Of a stretch of 6,374 nt of DNA, positions 1 to 5,641 are shown piece by piece (the first letter of the stretch is position 1; every line of letters begins with the position of its first letter). Location: assembly GCA_905480065.1 (NCBI GenBank), contig CAJQOV010000183.1:1-6374 (forward strand), given 5' to 3'. Under the pieces are notes generated by a model. It was not told the origin of the DNA. It saw only the letters and a program-made list of their open reading frames with translations, and did no database searches. The position numbers and the translations under genes are program-made. The stretch is from an uncultured Gammaproteobacteria bacterium (lineage in GTDB: Bacteria > Pseudomonadota > Gammaproteobacteria > UBA9214).

Positions 1-986
1 AGACCAGCGGCAATCATCTCGCCCGCTGGCTGTCCGCGCTGCCCGGCAACGAACTCACCCCCGCCAAATACCGCCGGTTTGTCGCGACCCTGGCCAGGCA
101 GCACGGCTGGCAAATGCAGTTCATCGATCGGAAACAGCTGCACAGCAAGGGTGCGGGCGCATTCCTCGCCGTGTGCCAGGGCAGCCCGGAGCCGGATGCC
201 GGCATCGTGCACCTGCGCTACCGGCCGGCCCGCAAACCGGCGCGCAAACTTGCACTGGTTGGTAAAGGCATCTGCTTCGATACCGGCGGCGTCAACATCA
301 AGCCCGCGAAGTACATGAACGGGATGCACGAGGACATGCAAGGCAGCGCCGTCGCACTCGGCACGCTGCTGGCGCTGACCCTGCAAAAGGCCGACTGCGC
401 CATCGATTGCTGGCTGGCACTGGCCGAAAACCACGTCGGCAGTCGCGCCTACAAGCCCAATGATGTGGTCACGGCCTGCAACGGCACCACCATCGAGGTC
501 AAGCACACCGATGCGGAAGGCCGCATGGTACTGGCAGATACACTGGCGCTGGCGTGCCGGGAGAAACCGGATGTCATGATCGACTACGCCACCCTTACCG
601 GCACCTGCGTGCAGGCATTGTCGTCGCGCTACAGCGGCGTGTTCAGCAACCGGAGTGCCATGCACAACGCGCTGATCGCTGCCGGGCGCGACAGTGGTGA
701 ACGTGTCTGGCCGTTCCCGATCGACGCCGACTTCGACGAGGCGCTGAAATCGGACATTGCCGATACCCTGCAGTGCACACTGGAAGGCGAGGCGGACCAC
801 ATTCTCGCCACGCGTTTCCTGAGCCGCTTCGTGGACGAAACTATTCACTGGATCCACATCGACCTGTCCGCCAGCAGTCACAAGGGCGGGCTGGCACATA
901 TCCCGACCGATACCACCGGCTTCGGCGTACGTTACACACTCAACCTGCTGCAACAGCAGGCGTTGCTGGATAGCTCATGGAACTGA
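1..986 (+). CDS. M17 leucyl aminopeptidase family metallopeptidase, 5'-truncated by the window edge
   Basis: This is the C-terminal catalytic part of a cytosolic two-metal aminopeptidase that removes N-terminal residues from peptides. The frame is open from base 3, giving 327 visible codons; full M17 enzymes have roughly 450-500 residues, so the N-terminal domain lies outside the window. Numbering from the first internal Met (base 114), the metal and catalytic residues are all present: K51 and D56 in GKGICFDTGG, K63, D74 in HEDMQG, and D133, E135 and R137 in HTDAEGRM. The last motif is usually NTDAEGRL, so Asn is replaced by His and Leu by Met. The end (ATGFGVR-like TTGFGVRYTLNLL) is typical of the family. 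The gene overlaps pyrC by 10 bases, which suggests co-transcription and translational coupling. Whether it is a PepA, PepB or other M17 subtype cannot be decided without the N-terminus, so no symbol is given. Confidence 0.92.
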   Translation, partial: TSGNHLARWLSALPGNELTPAKYRRFVATLARQHGWQMQFIDRKQLHSKGAGAFLAVCQGSPEPDAGIVHLRYRPARKPARKLALVGKGICFDTGGVNIKPAKYMNGMHEDMQGSAVALGTLLALTLQKADCAIDCWLALAENHVGSRAYKPNDVVTACNGTTIEVKHTDAEGRMVLADTLALACREKPDVMIDYATLTGTCVQALSSRYSGVFSNRSAMHNALIAAGRDSGERVWPFPIDADFDEALKSDIADTLQCTLEGEADHILATRFLSRFVDETIHWIHIDLSASSHKGGLAHIPTDTTGFGVRYTLNLLQQQALLDSSWN

Positions 987-2008
987 CTCTGACCCGGCCG
1001 GATGACTGGCACCTGCATGTGCGTGACGGGGTCGACCTCGGCTCGGTAATCGCACACACGGCACAGCAATTTGCGCGCGCCATCATCATGCCAAACCTGA
1101 AGCCGCCGGTAACCACGACCGGGCAGGCACTGGCGTACCGCGAGCGGATTCTCGCGGCACTGCCGCAGGGCTCTGACTTTACCCCGCTGATGACGCTGTA
1201 CCTGACCGACAACACCACACCCGACATGGTCATGGAAGCCGCTGCAAGCAAGGCGATTCATGCCTTCAAGCTGTACCCCGCCGGTGCCACCACCCATTCC
1301 GACGCCGGGGTTACCGATATCAGCAACACCTTTGCCGCACTGGATGCCATGCAGGCACACGGCATGCCGTTACTGGTCCACGCCGAGGTAACCGATGCAG
1401 CAGTGGACGTGTTCGACCGGGAACACGTCTACATCGACCGGGTACTGGAACCGCTCACGCACCGTTACCCGGAACTGAAAATCGTGCTCGAGCATGTCAC
1501 CACGCAGGACGGGGTTGACTTCGTGCTGGCCGGCAACGCCAGGCTGGCTGCAACCATTACTGCACATCACCTGCTGCTCAACCGCAATGCCATGTTCAGC
1601 GGTGGCCTGCGCCCGCATGCGTATTGTCTGCCAGTGCTGAAACGCGAAACGCATCGGCGCACACTGATCAAGGCCGCGACCAGCGGCAACCCGAAATTCT
1701 TTCTTGGCACCGACAGTGCTCCGCATGCACGTGAACGCAAGGAATCCGGCTGCGGCTGTGCCGGTATATACACGGCCCACGCCGCGCTGGAACTGTACGC
1801 ACAGGTCTTTGAGGACGCCGGCGCACTGAACCGGCTGGAGGGTTTTGCCAGCCAGTACGGCGCTGACTTTTACGGCCTGCCACGCAACACTGGCAGCATC
1901 ACGCTGGAAAAAAATGACTGGACTGTTCCCGAGAACTATCCACTGGGAAATTCAACGCTAATACCCATGCATGCAGGACAAACGCTGCACTGGCGCATCA
2001 AGCAATAA
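977..2008 (+). CDS. pyrC: Dihydroorotase, class II (PyrC)
   Basis: This enzyme catalyses the reversible cyclisation of N-carbamoyl-aspartate to dihydroorotate, the third step of de novo pyrimidine synthesis, in the cytosol. The protein has 343 residues, close to the 348 of E. coli PyrC, and aligns to it with a constant offset of four residues. The binuclear zinc site is complete: H12 and H14 in DWHLHVRDG, the carboxylated lysine K98 in FKLYPA, H135 in LLVHAEV, H173 in LEHVTT and D246 in GTDSAPH. The flexible active-site loop keeps its two threonines (T105, T106), and the CLPVLKR and CGCAG segments match the E. coli-type enzyme. The start ATG lies inside the end of the upstream aminopeptidase gene with only a weak Shine-Dalgarno-like TGGA 6 bases upstream, consistent with translational coupling. 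The stop TAA falls within the left arm of the inverted repeat at 2004-2096. The gene looks intact and functional. Confidence 0.97.
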   Translation: MELTLTRPDDWHLHVRDGVDLGSVIAHTAQQFARAIIMPNLKPPVTTTGQALAYRERILAALPQGSDFTPLMTLYLTDNTTPDMVMEAAASKAIHAFKLYPAGATTHSDAGVTDISNTFAALDAMQAHGMPLLVHAEVTDAAVDVFDREHVYIDRVLEPLTHRYPELKIVLEHVTTQDGVDFVLAGNARLAATITAHHLLLNRNAMFSGGLRPHAYCLPVLKRETHRRTLIKAATSGNPKFFLGTDSAPHARERKESGCGCAGIYTAHAALELYAQVFEDAGALNRLEGFASQYGADFYGLPRNTGSITLEKNDWTVPENYPLGNSTLIPMHAGQTLHWRIKQ

Positions 2009-2096
2009 ATGGGGTCGGTGTCAATTGAATACCAATGATCGGCAAACCCAAGAGATCAAATTCAATTGACACCGACCCCATTTATTTCCGACCCCA
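2004..2096. repeat. 27-bp perfect inverted repeat with 29-base loop plus an extra motif copy; REP/MITE-like element
   Basis: The left arm, 2004-2030 (beginning AATAAATGGGGTCGG), is perfectly complementary to the right arm, 2060-2086; bases 2031-2059 form the loop, which holds a further possible 4-bp GATC/GATC pairing. The nonamer CCGACCCCA of the right arm (2072-2080) is repeated at 2088-2096, separated by 7 bases, TTTATTT, so the element is asymmetric. The left arm contains the pyrC stop codon. From memory, closely similar GGGGTCGG...AAATAAATGGGGTCGG sequences recur as short interspersed palindromes in various bacterial genomes, sometimes linked to Y1/REP-associated transposases; no transposase is present here. 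In RNA it would fold into a very stable stem that could attenuate transcription or protect the pyrC mRNA end. It lacks the U-run after the stem expected of a classical terminator. The structure is certain; its mobile origin is inferred. Confidence 0.85.
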
Positions 2097-2140
2097 CTGA
2101 TTTCATCGCAAAAGCCGACCCGTTTCTGTATCCTGTCTGC

Positions 2141-2800
2141 ATGACTATAGAGAAAAACAAGGCACCGATTGCGAATCGATTTCGCGGCTTTCTGCCGGTC
2201 GTGGTGGACATGGAGACGGGCGGTTTCATTGCCAGGCGTGATGCAGTGCTGGAAATTGCCGCTGTCACACTCGACATGGACGAAGACGGCTTCATATGTC
2301 GACGCGAGACCATTGCCTGCCATGTCGAGCCATTCCCGGGCGCCAATCTCGATGCAGAATCACTGGCGTTCACCGGTATCGATCCCTACAACCCGTTTCG
2401 CATGGCCAAACCGGAACATGACGCGCTGGAACTCATCTTCAAACCGATACGCCGGCTGATCCGTGAAACCGGCTGCAATCGCGCGGTACTGGTCGGACAT
2501 AATGCGGCGTTTGACCTGTCGTTCCTGAATGCCGCCGTTACCCGCACCGGCATCAAACGTAACCCCTTTCACCCGTTCAGCACGTTCGACACCGTCCCGC
2601 TGGCGGGTATGGCCTATGGCCAGACGGTGCTGGCACGGGCAGTCGAAGCGGCCGGATTCGCCTGGGACAATGACAAGGCCCATTCGGCGATTTATGATAC
2701 CGAGCGTACAGCCGATTTGTTTTGCTCCATCATCAACCGCTGGCACGAACTCAGCCTGTACCACGCAGGTTCCGCTACGCCAGCCGCAATAAAAAGGTAA
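2141..2800 (+). CDS. rnt: Ribonuclease T (RNase T), DEDDh 3'-5' exoribonuclease
   Basis: RNase T acts as a dimer to trim the 3' ends of tRNA (including CCA end turnover), 5S/23S rRNA and other small stable RNAs, and also digests single-stranded DNA. From the ATG at 2141 the protein has 219 residues (E. coli RNase T: 215). All DEDDh catalytic residues sit at exactly the E. coli positions: D23 and E25 in VVDMETGGF, D125 in GHNAAFD, and H181 and D186 in AHSAIYDTERT. The substrate-stacking phenylalanines F29, F77, F124 and F146 and the contact E73 are also kept. The frame stays open upstream to a TTG at 2066 inside the inverted repeat, but that extension has no family counterpart and the numbering match favours 2141. 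No good Shine-Dalgarno precedes this ATG, so initiation may be weak or leaderless. The next gene starts 7 bases after the stop. Confidence 0.97.
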   Translation: MTIEKNKAPIANRFRGFLPVVVDMETGGFIARRDAVLEIAAVTLDMDEDGFICRRETIACHVEPFPGANLDAESLAFTGIDPYNPFRMAKPEHDALELIFKPIRRLIRETGCNRAVLVGHNAAFDLSFLNAAVTRTGIKRNPFHPFSTFDTVPLAGMAYGQTVLARAVEAAGFAWDNDKAHSAIYDTERTADLFCSIINRWHELSLYHAGSATPAAIKR

Positions 2801-2807
2801 GTAAGCC

Positions 2808-3362
2808 ATGGCCGATATGCCCGATTTGAAAGAACAGATTCTGATTACCCACTCCGGACTGATTCACCGTGTGGTCATGGACTGCGGCAACCCGGGCACT
2901 GTTCCCGACCTTGAACAGGTGTTGCAGCAGGCCGAGGCAAACGACTGGAAACAGCTGGTAAGCACGATCCGTGACATCATGTCCGGCAAGCGCGACGAAA
3001 GCGTTCTGCTGGGACTGGATGATGAGGACCGGGTTATCGTTGACGCTATTTTGAAAGGACTGCAGGATCCCGCGACATTGCCTCCGCTGCAGACCGAAAT
3101 CGACTCCGGCATGGCGGCACCGGGTATCGCCGGCCTGATCCATGCATCCAGAAACGGCAACCTGCAGGCATTGCAGATTATCGGCAACATTGCCCAGCAG
3201 ATGCTGGCCGCCGGCGGGGACATGGGAATTCTGGCCGGACGGCTGCGCCCGATGGTCGAGGGCGAGCGTGACGTCGACAAGCTGTCTGAAAAAATGACCG
3301 ACAAGGGTCAGAAACTGATGCTGGAAATCATCGAGGAACTGCTCAAGCTGGAGGCAAACTAG
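2808..3362 (+). CDS. Conserved-looking hypothetical protein, 184 residues, acidic and mostly helical
   Basis: I do not recognise this protein. It begins 7 bases after the rnt stop, with AAGG at 2794-2797 as a probable ribosome-binding site overlapping the end of rnt, so it is very likely co-transcribed with rnt. The product appears soluble and rich in charged residues. There is no signal peptide and no clear transmembrane segment, and the single cysteine is C26. The N-terminal half holds amphipathic stretches with an acidic turn (LGLDDEDR, residues 68-75). A more hydrophobic middle (GIAGLIHASRNGNLQALQII, 106-125, and the following AQQMLAAGGDMGILAGRL) could be a helical pair. The C-terminus (KLMLEIIEELLKLEAN, 169-184) should be a strongly amphipathic helix suited to oligomerisation. 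Base composition resembles the neighbours and the frame is clean, so it is a real gene. A role in RNA processing or redox metabolism would be a guess from position only. Confidence 0.85.
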   Translation: MADMPDLKEQILITHSGLIHRVVMDCGNPGTVPDLEQVLQQAEANDWKQLVSTIRDIMSGKRDESVLLGLDDEDRVIVDAILKGLQDPATLPPLQTEIDSGMAAPGIAGLIHASRNGNLQALQIIGNIAQQMLAAGGDMGILAGRLRPMVEGERDVDKLSEKMTDKGQKLMLEIIEELLKLEAN

Positions 3363-3394
3363 CCGCCCTGGCAAGGCAAGCGCACAGACCAACC

Positions 3395-3422
3395 GGAGCG
3401 GGCCATTTCCATGGCCCGCTCC
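3395..3422. terminator. Perfect 12-bp hairpin between convergent genes, possible bidirectional terminator
   Basis: GGAGCGGGCCAT at 3395-3406 pairs perfectly with ATGGCCCGCTCC at 3411-3422 around a TTCC loop. It lies 32 bases after the stop of the 184-residue gene on the + strand and 9 bases beyond the grxD stop on the - strand, the usual place for a shared terminator of convergent units. Neither strand has a run of T after the stem, so it is not a classical intrinsic terminator. It could instead act as an mRNA 3'-end stabiliser or work with Rho. Confidence 0.6.
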
Positions 3423-3431
3423 AGACCGGCA

Positions 3432-3752
3432 TCAAGCGCCGCTGACCGCCTGCTTCACCATCTTCTGCAACTCACCCTTCTGGTACAGCTCCAGTGTGAT
3501 ATCACAACCACCGACCAGTTCACCGTTGATGTAGATCTGCGGGAAGGTTGGCCAGTTGGCATAGCGTGGCAGATTCTGAAAGATTTCCGGATCGGCCAGC
3601 ACATTGACATGCGCAAACTCTTCACCACAGGCGGCCAGTGCCTGCGCGGCACGACTGGAGTAGCCACACTGTGGCAACTGCGGGGAACCCTTCATGAAAA
3701 TCACGACCGCGTTGTTCTTGACCGTACTGTCAATTTTTTCCATTACATCCAT
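3432..3752 (-). CDS. grxD: Monothiol glutaredoxin, Grx4/GrxD family (CGYS active site)
   Basis: This family binds a [2Fe-2S] cluster at a dimer interface with glutathione and works in iron-sulfur cluster transfer and iron homeostasis, often with BolA proteins; it is a poor disulfide reductase. The 106-residue protein is a single thioredoxin-fold domain (E. coli GrxD: 115 residues, with a longer C-terminal tail). Visible motifs are MKGSPQLPQCGYS with the active-site cysteine at C29, the glutathione-binding ANWPTFPQIYINGE, and GGCDI. The usual active site is CGFS; Phe is Tyr here. The start at 3752 is preceded by a good Shine-Dalgarno (GAGAGGG, complement of 3760-3766) with 7 bases of spacing, which favours it over a second in-frame ATG three codons on. 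It follows the amidotransferase gene by 82 bases on the same strand and may have its own promoter there. It converges with the 184-residue gene. Confidence 0.96.
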   Translation of the reverse strand: MDVMEKIDSTVKNNAVVIFMKGSPQLPQCGYSSRAAQALAACGEEFAHVNVLADPEIFQNLPRYANWPTFPQIYINGELVGGCDITLELYQKGELQKMVKQAVSGA

Positions 3753-3834
3753 TGCATTACCCTCTCGAAAAATAATTTGCCCAGCAACATTGTGGATAGT
3801 GTAACCCCGATCTGCAGGCGCAAAAAGCTACCCG
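3753..3834 (-). other. 82-base gap between the amidotransferase gene and grxD
   Basis: This gap is more AT-rich than the flanking genes, particularly near grxD (AAATTATTTTTC on the - strand). It carries the grxD ribosome-binding site. A TACACT hexamer on the - strand could be a -10 box, but I cannot find a convincing -35 at the right distance. There is no clear intrinsic terminator for the upstream gene: a TTTTT run occurs shortly after its stop, but the preceding stem is only about 3 bp. Readthrough from the upstream gene into grxD is therefore possible. Confidence 0.35.
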
Positions 3835-5616
3835 TTAGAGGGATTGGTCGACATTTAGTTGCAACCAGAACTCCAGCAGCGCGCAATGCCAGAGTTTGTT
3901 ACCCAGGATGGGAGTCAGGACAGGTTCCGGGCTGGCCAGCAAACGGTTGACATAATCGCGCTGGAACAGGCCGCGCTCCCGGCAAGCCTGTGACTCCAGC
4001 ACATCGCGCATGAATCCCAGCACCTGGCCACGCACGAACTTGAGTGCCGGCACCGGGAAATAACCCTTCGGACGGTCAATCACGATATCCGGCAACAGGT
4101 CGCGCGCGATCACCTTGAGCGGATGCTTGCCGCCGGAGCGCAGCTTCAGTTCCGGCGGCATGCAGGCCACCAGCTCGACCAGGCCGACATCCAGGAACGG
4201 CACGCGCGCCTCCAGCCCCCAGGCCATGGTCATGTTGTCCACGCGCTTGACCGGGTCATCGACGATCAGCGTGGTGACATCAAAAGCCAGCACCCGATTG
4301 ATAAAACGGTCAGCGCCAAACTTCGCCAGACCGGCGGTTACCCGCGGCGTGGTGTAGTCCGGTCCCTGGTACGCTGGCCCGACAGCAGACTGTATTTCCG
4401 CGTGGCTGCGGTCAAAATACCGTGGCGCAAAACGCTCGATATCAGTGCCCTGCTGTGCCTGCATCTGTGGATACCAGAAATAGCCACCGAACACCTCGTC
4501 CGCACCCTGCCCGCTTTGCACCACCTTGACCTGCTGCGAGACACGTTCGCCAAGCAGGTAAAAAGCAACCGCGTCCTGCCCGACCATCGGCTCGCACATG
4601 TTCATCACCGCTTCCGGCATGCGCGCCAGCACTTCACTGTTCGGGATGGTAAAACGATGGTGACGGGTCTGGTACAGGTCAGCAACGAGGTCGGAAAACT
4701 CGAACTCGTTACCGCGTTCCTCCGGTTCATCCTCGAAACCCACCGAGAAGGTCAGCAGATCGGTACAGCCGGCCTCCGCCAGCAGCGCAACCAGCAGGCT
4801 GGAATCCAGACCGCCTGACAGCAGCAGCCCGACCGGCACGTCCGCCACCTCGAGGCGCTTCTTCACGGCTGCCTGCAACGCCTCGTGTGCCGCCTCGATC
4901 CACTCCCAGTCGGTCATGTCGCCGGGGCAGCTCAGCGCATCGAGATGCCAGTACTGCTCGAGTGAACAGCGCCCGTCGACATGCACGGTGAAACTGTGCG
5001 CCGGCGCCAGCTTGCGCAACCCCCGCAACAGGGTGCGCGGCGCCGGCACGACCGCATGCAGGCTGAGGTGCTGGTGCAGTGCTACCGGATCGATGCGCGT
5101 ATCCATGCCACCTGCAGCCAGCAATGCCTGGCTGGTCGAGGCAAAACGAATCCCGTGCCGCGTGTAGCTGTAATACAGCGGCTTGATCCCGAGGCGGTCA
5201 CGCGCCAGGAACAACTGCTGCCGACGGTCATCCCAGATGGCAAAGGCAAATACCCCTTGCAGCCGCGTGGTGCAGCGTTCGCCCCATTCTGCCCATGCGC
5301 GCAGGATGACCTCGGTATCACCGTCCGAAAAAAACTGCTGCCCAAGCGCACGCAACTCGCTACGCAACTCGCGGTAGTTGTAGATAGTACCGTTGAAAAC
5401 CAGCGCCAGCCCGCTGTCGCGATCGAGCATCGGTTGCGCAGAGCGCTCCGACAGGTCGATGATCGCCAGCCGGCGATGCCCCAGCGCCACCGGCCCGGAA
5501 AAATATTCACCGCCGGCGTCCGGCCCGCGCCGCGCCAGCTTTGCATTCATGCGCGACAACAGCTCGCGCTCCGGCGCCATACCGTCAAAACGCAATTCCC
5601 CACAGATACCGCACAT
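3835..5616 (-). CDS. asnO: Glutamine-dependent amidotransferase of the asparagine synthase family, probably N-acetylglutaminylglutamine amidotransferase (AsnO type)
   Basis: The 593-residue protein has the two domains of glutamine-hydrolysing asparagine synthases. The N-terminal Ntn glutaminase has the nucleophile C2 (MCGICGE), R49 in GHRRLAIIDL, N75-G76 in FNGTIYN and D100 in SDGDTEV. The C-terminal synthetase has the ATP-pyrophosphatase loop LLSGGLDSS (S267-S273), VVQSGQGADEVFGGY (365-379) and a GLEARVPFLD segment (467-476). The segment DDPVKRVDNMTMAWGLEAR and the RPKGYFPVPALK region resemble, from memory, the Pseudomonas/Sinorhizobium enzyme that amidates N-acetylglutaminylglutamine to the osmoprotectant NAGGN rather than classical AsnB (about 554 residues in E. 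coli). The start keeps Cys at position 2 as required after Met removal; a GGGGCG stretch upstream is only a modest ribosome-binding site. It starts 25 bases after the hydantoinase B-type gene, so the two are probably one operon. The usual partners (ngg acetyltransferase/ligase and M42 peptidase) do not adjoin it. Plain asparagine synthetase remains the alternative. Confidence 0.9.
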   Translation of the reverse strand: MCGICGELRFDGMAPERELLSRMNAKLARRGPDAGGEYFSGPVALGHRRLAIIDLSERSAQPMLDRDSGLALVFNGTIYNYRELRSELRALGQQFFSDGDTEVILRAWAEWGERCTTRLQGVFAFAIWDDRRQQLFLARDRLGIKPLYYSYTRHGIRFASTSQALLAAGGMDTRIDPVALHQHLSLHAVVPAPRTLLRGLRKLAPAHSFTVHVDGRCSLEQYWHLDALSCPGDMTDWEWIEAAHEALQAAVKKRLEVADVPVGLLLSGGLDSSLLVALLAEAGCTDLLTFSVGFEDEPEERGNEFEFSDLVADLYQTRHHRFTIPNSEVLARMPEAVMNMCEPMVGQDAVAFYLLGERVSQQVKVVQSGQGADEVFGGYFWYPQMQAQQGTDIERFAPRYFDRSHAEIQSAVGPAYQGPDYTTPRVTAGLAKFGADRFINRVLAFDVTTLIVDDPVKRVDNMTMAWGLEARVPFLDVGLVELVACMPPELKLRSGGKHPLKVIARDLLPDIVIDRPKGYFPVPALKFVRGQVLGFMRDVLESQACRERGLFQRDYVNRLLASPEPVLTPILGNKLWHCALLEFWLQLNVDQSL

Positions 5617-5641
5617 AACTAGCGAGCGCCCCGAAAATCGT

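Noticed and set aside
932..1780. Long - strand open frames across pyrC
   Set aside because: They are opposite a pyrC with all its zinc ligands intact; composition is Cys/Arg-rich and typical of shadow frames.
2004..2086. Inverted repeat read as a classical intrinsic terminator of pyrC
   Set aside because: The left arm overlaps the stop codon, the loop is 29 bases, and no T-run follows the stem outside the paired region, so the usual terminator pattern is absent.
2066..2140. Extended N-terminus of RNase T starting at TTG 2066
   Set aside because: The extra 25 residues come from the repeat and leader, have no counterpart in the family, and the ATG at 2141 places all five catalytic residues at exactly the E. 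coli positions.
3411..3950. 179-codon + strand open frame across grxD and the gap upstream
   Set aside because: It is antisense to grxD, which has a clear active site and ribosome-binding site; nothing in the translation is recognisable.
4123..4818. 231-codon open frame on the + strand
   Set aside because: It lies wholly antisense to the well-supported amidotransferase gene, and its Arg/His/Gln-rich translation resembles no protein I know; it is a high-GC shadow frame.
4981..5622. 213-codon open frame on the + strand
   Set aside because: It is antisense to the N-terminal glutaminase domain of the amidotransferase, with low-complexity Arg/Gln-rich content and no motif.
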